Below, piece after piece: positions 1 to 8,458 of a stretch of 62,132 nucleotides of DNA (positions are counted from its first letter, which is position 1; every line of letters begins with the position of its first letter). The position numbers were made by a program, and so were the translations under genes. This DNA comes from an uncultured Bacteroidales bacterium (GTDB taxonomy: Bacteria; Bacteroidota; Bacteroidia; Bacteroidales; Bacteroidaceae): NCBI GenBank assembly GCA_902788865.1, contig CADALZ010000010.1, forward strand, positions 1 to 62,132. Direction: 5' to 3'. The notes under the pieces are model-generated. The model saw only the letters and a list, made by a program, of their open reading frames with translations. It made no database searches and was not told the origin of the DNA.

Positions 1-327
1 CAAAAGAACCTTCTTGATAAATATGGCCAGAGGTATGGCCACCTCATGCTCAAGTTCGACAAAGCGGTTATAGGAGACTACCTTTGGGAACAAATGCCTC
101 AGGTGCTTACATACATGCTGCAAGTAAAAATGCTTCAGGCAGCGATAGCCCGAACCATGGAACAGAATCATGATAACCATTACCTCAGCCTTCGACAACG
201 TCGAATCCCGGTGATATTTGCGCTTATTCTGGGCCTGTATCGTGTATTTTTTCATCTGCGCATCAAAAACTTTGCAGAAATCATCTGCCATACAATAAAT
301 TTCAGTAATTTTGTCCTCGGTGATCAT
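1..327 (-). mobile_element. IS982-family transposase, N-terminal part, cut by window edge
   Basis: Reading the minus strand from the ATG at 327 gives an open frame of 109 codons running off the window start. The protein begins MITEDKITEIYCMADDFCK and contains a FPKVVSYNRFVELE segment, both typical of the N-terminal region of IS982-family transposases found in Bacteroidota. The DDE catalytic part would lie outside the window. The transposase end of the element, with its terminal inverted repeat, should lie between 328 and about 435, but the partner repeat is not visible, so I do not mark it. Whether the element is intact cannot be judged. Confidence 0.75.
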
Positions 328-435
328 AGCGATTTTTGTCTGTTTCTTTGTATTTCAACACTATAAAGTTACAACAAATTTCGCTAATCACTAAATTTAT
401 AAGCACTTATAATTCATCGAACTCACGTTAATTAA

Positions 436-834
436 TTATTTATTCAATAGTTTCTCGATTTCTTCTATCAATTCACGGGCAGGTTCGATTCTTCCAAGAA
501 GTTCTTCCTCTTCAACTTCATAAACACAATTATAATCACTCTCTTCTCGCATGGTTTGAAGTTGGTTATAGAGCCTGCCATATTCGGCAGAGAGTATCCC
601 CGTCTTAATGTAATATAACCCAAACATTGCATGAGAGCCATTGTGTGTGCTGACTTCATGGTGGTCTTTTATCAAGAGTGCATTAATAGCATGAAAAACA
701 GCATAGTAGAGTCGATTGGCTGCCCCACTCCAAAATCCAGCTTGTTGAAGAACCTTAATTTCTTCAAATGTTCTTTTAGCTTTCTCAATTTCGAGTTTAA
801 CTAACGTTTTGCGTTCTTCTTCATTTAGGCTCAT
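436..834 (-). CDS. HEPN-domain protein (probable toxin of an MNT/HEPN pair)
   Basis: This 132-residue, helix-rich protein resembles the HEPN family (PF05168 type). The core NRLYYAVFHAINALL carries Arg41 and His48 in an R-x6-H arrangement, and REESDYN lies near the C terminus. HEPN proteins paired with minimal nucleotidyltransferases act as RNase-type toxins in several studied systems, where the nucleotidyltransferase silences the HEPN partner by adding AMP. Its ATG overlaps the end of the nucleotidyltransferase gene by four bases (831-834), so translation is probably coupled. A second, diverged pair sits at 45470-46173. The toxin role is inferred from family and context; other HEPN proteins are only accessory subunits of nucleotidyltransferases. 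Confidence 0.85.
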   Translation of the reverse strand: MSLNEEERKTLVKLEIEKAKRTFEEIKVLQQAGFWSGAANRLYYAVFHAINALLIKDHHEVSTHNGSHAMFGLYYIKTGILSAEYGRLYNQLQTMREESDYNCVYEVEEEELLGRIEPARELIEEIEKLLNK

Positions 835-1151
835 AAGAGAATGATTTTATCGCGTTCCACATTTTTATAAAAAGGGAGAAATGACCAAGAATCCCATTGT
901 CGCTTTGTATAAATGTGTGGGCTGATTTCTTCGCCAATATCCCATCCCAGTTCTCTGAAAGGATAAGTGACATCATAATCCTCAGCGGTAATGCGTGGCT
1001 TATCAAGTAAAATAAGTAAATCCCAGTCGCTGTTTCTGTGAGCATCACCTCGTGCACGAGAACCATAAAGCAGCAAACTACTCCCTTCTGGTAAAGTAGA
1101 TTTTGCCAATTTTTTTATGTCCTTTATAACCTGAGATTCTTCCATTTGCAT
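831..1151 (-). CDS. Minimal nucleotidyltransferase (MNT), probable antitoxin to the HEPN protein
   Basis: This small protein of the polymerase-beta-like nucleotidyltransferase superfamily has the hallmark LYGSRARGDAHRNSDWDLLI, with the G-S pair followed by the two metal-binding Asp residues of SDWD. The catalytic core is therefore intact. The family transfers nucleotides and, in MNT/HEPN modules, AMPylates the HEPN toxin. I start at the ATG at 1151. A longer frame begins with TTG at 1166, but that codon falls inside the -7 element of the probable promoter (1164-1171), so it cannot be the start. ATG 1145 is an alternative. It is first in the two-gene operon and overlaps the HEPN gene by ATGA. 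Confidence 0.82.
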   Translation of the reverse strand: MQMEESQVIKDIKKLAKSTLPEGSSLLLYGSRARGDAHRNSDWDLLILLDKPRITAEDYDVTYPFRELGWDIGEEISPHIYTKRQWDSWSFLPFYKNVERDKIILL

Positions 1152-1163
1152 AATTCCTTTTTG

Positions 1164-1195
1164 CAAATATACAAAAAATCTTGTGAATCATCCAA
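1164..1195 (-). promoter_or_regulatory. Promoter of the MNT/HEPN operon
   Basis: On the minus strand, TATATTTG (1164-1171) matches the Bacteroidota -7 consensus TAnnTTTG. A TTGG element lies 20 bases upstream (1192-1195) and serves as the -33 box. The predicted transcription start is just before the ATG at 1151, implying a very short leader. Confidence 0.5.
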
Positions 1196-1272
1196 GTCAT
1201 CGATTTTTTTTAACAGAAAGCCTTTTAAGCTAATGGTTCCAAAATCTTCTTAATTGCATACCCTTTTTTACA

Positions 1273-1515
1273 TAACTTAAGTTTCGCAAGTGATGCCGTA
1301 GGCATTTTATAGGGTAGCCAGCCATGTAATGGCTGGATAAATAGCGGCCATTGAATGCGTGCCTTTAGGTACGCCACCCACAACTTGTTGCGTACCTACG
1401 GCACGCTGTCTCTCTATAGCACCCATATTACCATCCACTGACATGGCTAGCTACCCAATGAAGTCTCTCTGGGACTTTGTCTTACAGGTTGTTAACATGC
1501 TTGCGAAACTTGAGT
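1273..1515. repeat. Structured element: nested palindromes and short tight hairpins
   Basis: The ends are inverted copies: AACTTAAGTTTCGCAAG (1273-1289) against CTTGCGAAACTTGAGTT (1499-1515), one mismatch. Nested inside is a second pair, gggtagccagccatgt near 1312-1327 against acatggctagctaccc near 1441-1456, one mismatch. Between and within them are compact hairpins with three- or four-base loops: ATGCC-gta-GGCAT (1293-1305), CCAGCCAT-gta-ATGGCTGG (1318-1336), GCGTGCC-ttta-GGTACGC (1357-1374) and GCGTACC-tac-GGCACGC (1390-1406). A short open frame across this region is not a credible gene. The element could be a REP/MITE-like repeat or a structured RNA; its identity is unknown to me. Confidence 0.6.
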
Positions 1516-2049
1516 TGCATAATTATTCCATTTCAACGAGAAGTGAGGAATATTCTGTATATATATGCAAGAAAAGATGCTAATGTTTAAGAAGCAAATT
1601 TTATTTCTCAGGTGAGGAAGAAATTTTTCCCTCGTGAGGAAGTAGAAATATTGTAGTGAGGTGGTGCTTTAATCTAATAGCAGGAAAAACTGTATAAATA
1701 TGCAACACCAGAACTACAAAACCGGTCAGATAGGTCAGTTGGTCAGTTATTTTTTACATGGTTGCATTTTAAATATTTTCTTTCAATTATCCTATAGTCT
1801 TTCCATCCAATGTGAAAAGCACACATCATCTATGGAATATATTTTGATTTCACAAAATGTGTAACACAAAATGTGAAATCTAATCAGATTGCATTAGATA
1901 GCCAGAATTCTCTGATTGTGGTCTCTTGGTCTCACACATTATTAGCTATTGCATAATTAACAGCAGTTGTCTACTTCTTTTGAGACGTATAGCTGGTGTT
2001 GCTTTGCATAAGTAGTTACAATATGTTTTTTTGTTTATTCTTAACAATA
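1516..2049. other. Gene-poor AT-rich spacer with short repeats
   Basis: I see no credible gene here. Three GGTCAG direct repeats lie at 1724, 1733 and 1741. A 10-base inverted pair GCAACACCAG (1702-1711) and CTGGTGTTGC (1993-2002) flanks about 280 bases. Two cacaaaatgtg copies lie side by side near 1852-1876. Together with the hairpin element to the left, this looks like remains of insertion or recombination rather than a regulatory leader. Confidence 0.4.
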
Positions 2050-2081
2050 AAGAGGGGATGTGCAATTGCACATCCCCTCTT
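2050..2081 (-). terminator. Hairpin terminator after the left susD
   Basis: A perfect 32-base palindrome: AAGAGGGGATGTGCAA followed by its exact reverse complement, centred at 2065/2066. It begins 21 bases past the susD stop. The downstream T-run on the minus strand is weak, so termination is inferred mainly from stem strength and position. Confidence 0.65.
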
Positions 2082-2102
2082 GAGCTTATACCAATAATAA
2101 TA

Positions 2103-3491
2103 TTAGTAACCAGGATTCTGAGCAAGAGCAGGATTCAAGTCAATCTCTCTTTGTGGGATTGGCATGATAGCACGTTGGTTGTCTGCACCAATCTGCTGTC
2201 CAAGCTGATTAGTTAAACTCTTGCCATTGCGCCAATAAGCGAAAGCAATCTGGTTCTCTGCAAACATCTCTTTGGTGTACTCAAAGATTATGTCATCAAT
2301 AGTTACTGATTCCACGTTAACATAACCATCCACGCGATTACTTTCTATCGCATTGATGTAAGCAGCTGCGGCAGCACCGCCATTCAAGTAATATGAAGCC
2401 TCTGCTGCAATCAGATAAACCTCTGACAGACGGATGATTTTAGGATTGTTCACGTAGATAGAACCACCACGACCTGGATACTTTGCAGGATAGTAGCCTG
2501 GAGCATCCTTATGGCTTGTCTGATCTTTAATCAGTTTAGAGCGCACATCTTCTGGATGGCTTGACAGATACTTAAACAGTTCTCCCTCTGTATTGAAAGC
2601 GCATTCTGCATAGCCGCTTGCATCAGTATAGTAGCCAGGAGAATAACGCTGTGCATTATAGTTATCAGTGGTCAGGAACTCGAAGATAGACTCTGAAGAG
2701 CCTTCTTGAACCCATACATTTGCATAATTAGAAGGAGTGTAAAGTTCATATGCATTACTGTTAATAACAGCAGTTGCATCTGCCAATGCGTTGGTGTAGT
2801 CGCCCATGTACAGGTAAGCACGTGCACGCAAAGCTAAAGCAGCCCATTTGTTCATATAACCAACACCATTGTCTTCTTCCAGCATACCAATAGCTTGGGT
2901 GAAGTCTGAGATGATCAGTTTATATGTGTCCGCCAAAGTTGCACGGGTTGGCTTGTATTCAGGATCAAAAACTTGATCTGCTAAAGGTATTCCAGAGTCT
3001 GGAGCAGATGTGTTGCTAACGGTTGATGGAATATGGGCAAACATACGAGCCAAATCGAAATGCAGCAAACCACGCCAAGCATAGAGTTGACCCTGCAAAT
3101 TTGTAATTCCTACTCCACTAAGTTCTGCTGATGTTTCCAAAGCTTTATTAATATTAGCTATACCACCATAATGAACCCGATATGGATTAGTGGCCAACTC
3201 ATCGTATTTAGTCAAGTTATAACTAGAGATTGGAACACTCTGGTTGTTACTCTGAATCACAGCAAACTCATTGGTCAGCAAGTCGGCATACAGTGTAAAC
3301 TCTGCTCCGTAGGTCCCTCTTTCACCAGACACGAAGTAACCAATGCCATTCACAGCATTCTGTAAATCGTCAATGGTAGTGATGGCACCGTCCACAGGAA
3401 GAGCGGTGGAAGGCTCCTTGTCAAGGAAATCACTGCAAGAAGTCAGCGCCAAACTGGTGACAATTCCTAAAGTTAAATATATTTTTTTCAT
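2103..3491 (-). CDS. SusD/RagB-family nutrient-binding lipoprotein (left pair)
   Basis: This 462-residue surface lipoprotein has a signal peptide ending in the lipobox LALTSC, followed by SDFLDKEPSTALPVDG, the classic SusD N terminus. Helical TPR-like segments (for example LYAWRGLLHFDLARMFAHIP and WAALALRARAYLYMGDY) and the C-terminal SusD domain ending in IPQREIDLNPALAQNPGY are present, and the length is normal for the family. SusD proteins cap the SusC barrel and bind glycans or other ligands before import. It lies 21 bases downstream of the left susC, which is broken by a stop codon and appears to lack a promoter in this orientation. This gene may therefore be silent at present. The ligand cannot be read from the sequence. 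Confidence 0.93.
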   Translation of the reverse strand: MKKIYLTLGIVTSLALTSCSDFLDKEPSTALPVDGAITTIDDLQNAVNGIGYFVSGERGTYGAEFTLYADLLTNEFAVIQSNNQSVPISSYNLTKYDELATNPYRVHYGGIANINKALETSAELSGVGITNLQGQLYAWRGLLHFDLARMFAHIPSTVSNTSAPDSGIPLADQVFDPEYKPTRATLADTYKLIISDFTQAIGMLEEDNGVGYMNKWAALALRARAYLYMGDYTNALADATAVINSNAYELYTPSNYANVWVQEGSSESIFEFLTTDNYNAQRYSPGYYTDASGYAECAFNTEGELFKYLSSHPEDVRSKLIKDQTSHKDAPGYYPAKYPGRGGSIYVNNPKIIRLSEVYLIAAEASYYLNGGAAAAAYINAIESNRVDGYVNVESVTIDDIIFEYTKEMFAENQIAFAYWRNGKSLTNQLGQQIGADNQRAIMPIPQREIDLNPALAQNPGY

Positions 3492-3512
3492 ATTGTTTTC
3501 CTCTATTTAAAA

Positions 3513-6500
3513 TTATAATTCGAAGTTCAAACCAAAAATAAATGAACGAGTTGGAGGAGTATCGGTCTGACGATATCCGTTCACATCTACATCAGGATCA
3601 ACGTTCTTGGTTGCAGAATAAATCATAAATGGATTGGTAGCGCGGAAATAAAGGCGCAGGTTGCTGATGCCCATCTTCTTTGCAGGGAATGTGTAACCGA
3701 AGGTAATATCACGCATGCGGATATTATCGGTAGAGCGGATGGTGCGAGAAGAGAAACGATCAGAACGATATGGGTTTCCATAGATTGGACGTGGGTATTC
3801 TGCATTCTTGTTGGTCTCTGTCCAGTAATTACCAGCCACTTCCTTCACAACGTTGAATGAACCTACGCGAACACCATCAGAGAACTGCAAGAAATATCCA
3901 GGATAGTCGAACATGCTTGCACCTCCTTGGAATGAGATCATGAATGAAAGATCAAAGTTGTTCCAAGTGAAGCGGTTGGTGATACCACCGAGGAAGTCTG
4001 GAATAGCCTTGCCTACGATAGTGCTTCCGGCCTGTGTGTAATAGTTGGTTACACCCTTAGAATGATCAGCAGGGTCAATCCAGAACTCGCCAAGACCAGT
4101 TTCACTATTTACGCCAATGTACTCTGGCAGGTAGAAGGTGTGCATAGACTCACCTTCGCGCAGCAGATACATACTACCATCACCATACTGTACATCCTCG
4201 CCATTTGGAAGCTCTTTAATCTTATTGCTTTGGAAGGTGATATTGAAATCGGTAGTCCAAGTAAAGTTCTTGGTTTTGATGTTCTGTGAGTTAATAGCAA
4301 TTTCCAAACCACTATTTCCCAGTTTACCAAGGTTAGAGGTTTTACTTCCGAAACCTGTTACCCAAGAGATAGGAGTGGCAAACAGCATATCGCTGGTGAC
4401 TTTATTATAATACTCCACTGTCAGACCAACACGTCCGAACAAGTTCCAATCCAGACCAACGTTGAAGTTAGATGACTTCTCCCAACCGAGGTTCATGTTA
4501 GACAGCTGTGACCAGTAGTAAGCAGAATTTGTTCCGTAACCACCAGTGGTAGAATACAAGCCCATGTAAGAATAGTTGCCTGTAGGCAGGTTACCATTGG
4601 TACCATAAGAAACACGGAGCTTCAAGTCATTGAACAAATCATTGTCTTCCAAGAAACTTTCACCACTGATACGCCATGCACCTGATACAGACCAGAAGTT
4701 TGACCAGCGGTTATCAGCTGATAAGCGTGAAGATCCATCACGACGGAAAGAAGCAGACAAATAATACTTATCATCAAAGTTATAGTTGGCATTGCCCAAC
4801 CAAGACATGATGGCATTACTGCTTACAGAACTACCAGTGCCATAGGTCTGACCATTAGAAAGCTCTGGTAATTTCCATGTTACAAACTGCTTGGCAGATG
4901 CAGTCATATTAGAATAGTTGCGCTCTTCAACCTCGAAACCCGCAAGAACCTGAAGATTGTGGAGACCAAAGTCCTTATTGAAGTTAAGAGTAGTAGATGA
5001 TGTCAATGTGCGGGTGTTATAGTCCCAACGCTGAGACAGACCTGCCAGAGATTCACCATTCACAGAACCAGGAGCCCAGAATTCATGCACCTTATTATCA
5101 AGATAGTCGTATCCAAATACTGAACGTGCAGTAAGGTTGAATGGCAACATTACCTCTACGTTAGCATTCGTCATGCTACGCATGGTATTAGTCTTAACAA
5201 ACTCAGCATACTCGTTCAGATTGTCGCTCATCATGAGGTTAGGGTTAGCCACCTTGCCAAAAGCGGTATCTGGATTGTAGTCACCGCTTGGCAATCTTAC
5301 AGGAGAGGTTGGGTCACTTGAGAACATGATAGACAGCGGAGCTGTAGTACCAAAACCTTGTGCCTGATCACCCTGATCACGGAAACCGTTAGTGTTGGAG
5401 AATGAAATCATCTGATTTATACCAACTTTCAACCAGTCGGTTACTTGGTGGTCTAAGTTGATACGACCACTATAACGCTCAAACTCACTGCCTTTTACTG
5501 TACCATTCACTTTGTTGTAGCCAAAGCTGGTGTAGAACTGAGTACGGTCTGAACCACCGCTAACACCTACCTGATGGTTGGTTGTGAAACCATTGCGATA
5601 TACCTCCTTACTCCAGTCGGTATCATAGCTTCCATTAGGATTGTGGAACCATCCACCCTCTTCCCATGGGAGATCGACTTCTTCCTGTGCATACTATGCG
5701 GCAGTGGCAGCATCAAGTCCAGCACGTACTTCAAAGTAACCCTGCAAAGCATCTTTGTAGTATTGTTTCAGCTCAGCGGCATTCATCATCTTCAGTGCTC
5801 CAGGTACGGCTACGTTTGTCCAACCTGCTTCACCATCGTAAGTTACTCTGGTTCTACCAATCGCACCCTTCTTGGTTGTAATGATGATTACACCGTTGGC
5901 TGCACGAGAACCATACAGAGAAGATGCTGCAGCATCTTTCAGCACTGTCATACTCTCAATGTCATCAGGATTGAGTGTAGAGAGGATGGACTGTGATCTT
6001 AAGGCATTCATGCCTTCATTTGTGATAGGCACACCATCCACAACATACAGAGGCTGAGTAGAGCCATTCACAGAACCAATACCACGAATAGTGATGGCTT
6101 GATCTGAACCTGGGTCACCTGTAGAAGCACCTACGCGTACACCAGCAACCTTACCATCCAAAGACTTAATCAATGATTCTTTCTGTATTGCAATGTCATC
6201 ATTGCGCATCACAGAAGCAGAGCCTGTGAATGATGATTTCTTCGCCGTACCATAAGCCACAACGATTACTTCATCAAGGACCTCTGCATTTGCAGTCAAC
6301 ACTACCTGAATTTCTTCACCACGAGTAATGTTGGCTTGTACGGATTTCATTCCGACATAAGACACTGTAATAGTCGTTGCTGACGTCGGAACATTCTCAA
6401 TGACGAAAACACCTTCTATGTTGGTCACTGCACCGCGAGAAGTACCGTCTACCAAAACAGAAGCTCCAATCACAGGTTCGCCAGTATCATCTACCACCTT

Positions 6501-6584
6501 ACCTGAGATACGTGAGGTCTGAGCCATCGCCATCATTACGCTTGCGAAGAGGCAAGCGAATAGCATTAAAACTCTTTCTTTCAT
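3513..6584 (-). pseudogene. SusC/RagA-family TonB-dependent transporter (left copy), interrupted by an amber stop
   Basis: The frame reads from MKERVLMLFACLFASVMMAM (ATG 6584; alternative ATG 6608) through a carboxypeptidase-regulatory-like domain (TSRISGKVVDDTGEPVIGAS), the plug with its STLNPDDIESMTVLKDAAAS motif, and the beta-barrel to a C-terminal Phe-Glu-Leu. About 1,020 codons is full SusC length. A single TAG at 5694-5696 interrupts it after codon 296, just past the plug. The reading frame on both sides is the same, so this is one nonsense change, not a frameshift. An internal GTG at 5510 could only start a barrel fragment without a signal peptide. The 5' end is the left inverted repeat of the recombinase switch. 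Either this allele is decaying while switched off, or the stop is a sequencing error. Confidence 0.85.
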
Positions 6585-6677
6585 AATCTCTCTTTTAACG
6601 TTAAACATAAATAATTTCCAAATATTATCTCTTTTTAGTAAATATAATACAATCTCTTACCAAGTTTCCGCGGAACT
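6514..6677 (-). repeat. Left inverted repeat of the SusC switch
   Basis: This 164-base segment, read on the minus strand, matches 8295-8458 read on the plus strand at about 158 positions (pairing coordinates sum to 14972). The longest perfect block is 89 bases (6538-6626). The repeat covers the last part of the 5' leader, the start codon and the whole signal-peptide coding region, and ends abruptly at CAGACCTC. Its outer part holds a dyad around CCGCGG (6668-6673), with CCAAGTT and AACTTGG arms. The dyad is a candidate recombinase core site. Confidence 0.85.
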
Positions 6678-6844
6678 TGGTATCTTGATAATATCCTAGT
6701 AATTAATGGTTTAGTAAAATTGACCACGGTCAGGTTAGAACTAGATGGCTCATTGATTATGAGGAGTTCTTCAGACCATTGGCCTGTGCTATTGTTATCG
6801 GTTTTCTACTCCGTCTTATTTAAAAGTCTTTGATATTCTGCTTT

Positions 6845-8023
6845 TTAGATGGTTGCCTCTATATTCATCTTGCATCTCTCTAGGTCACGGATGATGGTCA
6901 TGTCCATCACATGCGTATAGATCTGGGTGGTTTTCACATTCTTATGGCCTAAAAGTTTCTGCACAGTAGTGATGTTTACACCTTTATATATCAGTAGGGA
7001 GGCGTTGGTATGTCTGGCAGTGTGGAAAGAGATGCTCTTGTCTATATGGGCTAAGGCTGCTAAGCGCGTCAGTTCCTTGTTGATGTTGGAATTGTTTTTC
7101 AGCGGGAAGAATGCACTCAGGTTTTCTCGATATTTTTCCAGCAGCTTCAGCGGTTTTCCTCCGAAAGTGTGGTTTAGTGGCACTCTCACCCTGATGCCCG
7201 TTTTCACAGACTGGTATGACAGCCAAGTATCGCCTTTCAAGACGTAGAAGTTCTTGTCTCTGATACTGACAAAGTCTGAATAGCGCATACCCACATAGCA
7301 ACAGAAGAGGAAGGCATCAAGCGTTTTCTGCAGCTTCTGGTACTTTCCTTTCAGGGATAGCTGCTCCAGTGCAGCCACTTCATCAGGGGTCAGGAAGCTA
7401 CACTTGTTGTCCACGGTCTTGATGGCATACTTCCTGAAGGGGTTGCTCTGAACCTCCATCAGCTCCTTGTTGATGGCAATGTTTACATAGCGCTTCAGAT
7501 GCTTCATGTGCTTGGCCACCGTGTTTATGTGGTAGTGATGGGAAGTGAGGAAAGCCTCGAAAGATAATAGGAACTCGTAGGTGATGTCACTGAACGACAA
7601 ATGATGCTTAAACTGCCTGAGCATGCATAGTGTGCTTTGATGATTCTTCTTGGTGCTGGGCTTCAGAGAGGCATTCTGCACTTCCTGTCCAAAGAACGCT
7701 AAGAAATCACCATCCTGTGCATTGGTGCAGACAGCTTCTTTCAGTGCATCCAGCGATACTGCTCTGCCTTTCTTCCACAGATCTATCTCTGTCCGTTCCA
7801 GTTTCATCAGCATCTCATCGAGCAGATGGTTCAGAGCATCGGCATTGGGATGCCTCACCACCAGCTGTCTGTGGTAGTTCCACTGATTGGGTCTCAGGTA
7901 CACATTTGTAGAGAAGTATTTCTTACTTCCCTTCAGGTAGGCCTCTACCTGCACCAAGGCCTGCCCCCTCATGTTGAGGATCTTCCGCCGGTTGTACACC
8001 AGCCGATAAGTTATTTTGTCCAT
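6845..8023 (-). CDS. Tyrosine site-specific recombinase, probable invertase of the susC loci
   Basis: This 392-residue phage-integrase-family recombinase has an N-terminal arm-binding-like part (1-100), a SAM-like core-binding domain (about 105-200) and a catalytic domain (about 210-385). The full catalytic set is visible: Arg247 in GMRYSD, Lys274, His334 and Arg337 in FHTARH, His360 in LLGHKNV, and nucleophile Tyr369 in TTQIYTHV. Its lone position between two divergent susC genes with matching inverted repeats points to DNA inversion rather than element integration; no phage, excisionase or conjugation genes are near. It would itself flip with the segment. Confidence 0.93.
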   Translation of the reverse strand: MDKITYRLVYNRRKILNMRGQALVQVEAYLKGSKKYFSTNVYLRPNQWNYHRQLVVRHPNADALNHLLDEMLMKLERTEIDLWKKGRAVSLDALKEAVCTNAQDGDFLAFFGQEVQNASLKPSTKKNHQSTLCMLRQFKHHLSFSDITYEFLLSFEAFLTSHHYHINTVAKHMKHLKRYVNIAINKELMEVQSNPFRKYAIKTVDNKCSFLTPDEVAALEQLSLKGKYQKLQKTLDAFLFCCYVGMRYSDFVSIRDKNFYVLKGDTWLSYQSVKTGIRVRVPLNHTFGGKPLKLLEKYRENLSAFFPLKNNSNINKELTRLAALAHIDKSISFHTARHTNASLLIYKGVNITTVQKLLGHKNVKTTQIYTHVMDMTIIRDLERCKMNIEATI

Positions 8024-8173
8024 AACTTTTCATTTTAAAGTATTACACCTTATTAATATATATAGTACGTCATGTACACATGTCAATTAGACGGATAATC
8101 TTGACAATTTTCTATAATTTTCTATTTTTAAATGACCAAATGAGATAAAAATGCATTTTTTCTGATATTCGCC

Positions 8174-8204
8174 TTTGGTGTTTTACATTTTTTTAATATC
8201 TTTG
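8174..8204 (+). promoter_or_regulatory. Strong promoter inside the invertible segment, facing the right susC
   Basis: TTTG (8174-8177), 19 bases, then TATCTTTG (8197-8204) is a near-ideal Bacteroidota promoter. Transcription would start near 8211 and give a leader of about 175 bases. The leader holds a stem (AAGCGT at 8223-8228 with ACGCTT at 8259-8264, GTTC with GAAC inside) and the inverted repeat. No TTTG occurs on the minus strand between the left repeat and the recombinase stop (6678-6844), so the left susC lacks an equivalent promoter. Confidence 0.75.
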
Positions 8205-8294
8205 CGCATTATTTGCATTCCTAAGCGTGGGAAAGTTCTGTTTTGAAAGGAACAAAAAACGCTTGCAAAGGCGGATCTCTAGGCAAAGTTACTT

Positions 8295-8458
8295 AGTTCC
8301 GCGGATACTTGGTAAGGAATTGTATTGTATTTACTAAAAAGAGAAAATATTTGGAAATTATTTATGTTTAACGTTAAAAGAGAGATTATGAAAGAAAGAG
8401 TTTTAATGCTATTCGCTTGCCTCTTCGCAAGCGTGATGATGGCGATGGCTCAGACCTC
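8295..8458 (+). repeat. Right inverted repeat of the SusC switch
   Basis: This is the partner of 6514-6677, with six mismatches in 164 bases; 8346-8434 is perfectly conserved and 8436-8458 again perfect. It starts at AGTTCCGCGGATACTTGG and includes ATG 8364, ATG 8388 and the signal peptide. Upstream of 8295 and downstream of 8458 the two loci diverge, which sets the boundaries. The CCGCGG core is at 8299-8304. Confidence 0.85.

Larger units (their letters stand above)
6514..8458. other. Predicted invertible DNA segment (SusC phase switch)
   Basis: Two 164-base inverted repeats bound a segment holding only a tyrosine recombinase and one strong outward-facing promoter. Each repeat carries the start codon and signal-peptide coding region of a different susC. 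Recombination between them would flip the segment and hand the promoter (8174-8204) from the right susC/susD pair to the left pair without altering either protein. Recombinase-linked inversion at SusC/SusD loci is known in Bacteroides fragilis and B. thetaiotaomicron; that this copy is active is inferred. A hairpin (GAACT...CTCA...TGAG...AGTTC, 6738-6769) lies between the left repeat and the recombinase stop and could insulate the recombinase transcript. Confidence 0.75.

Noticed and set aside
1359-1583. Small protein gene across the hairpin element
   Set aside because: The frame runs through several perfect hairpins and lacks a start context or family resemblance.
5694-5696. Programmed stop-codon readthrough or recoding in susC
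   Set aside because: No recoding structure or special amino-acid machinery is visible; a nonsense mutation or sequence error is simpler.
6845-8023. Integrase of a prophage or conjugative element
   Set aside because: No phage, excisionase, mobilization or attachment-site features surround it; the flanking inverted repeats in two susC genes point to a local inversion function.
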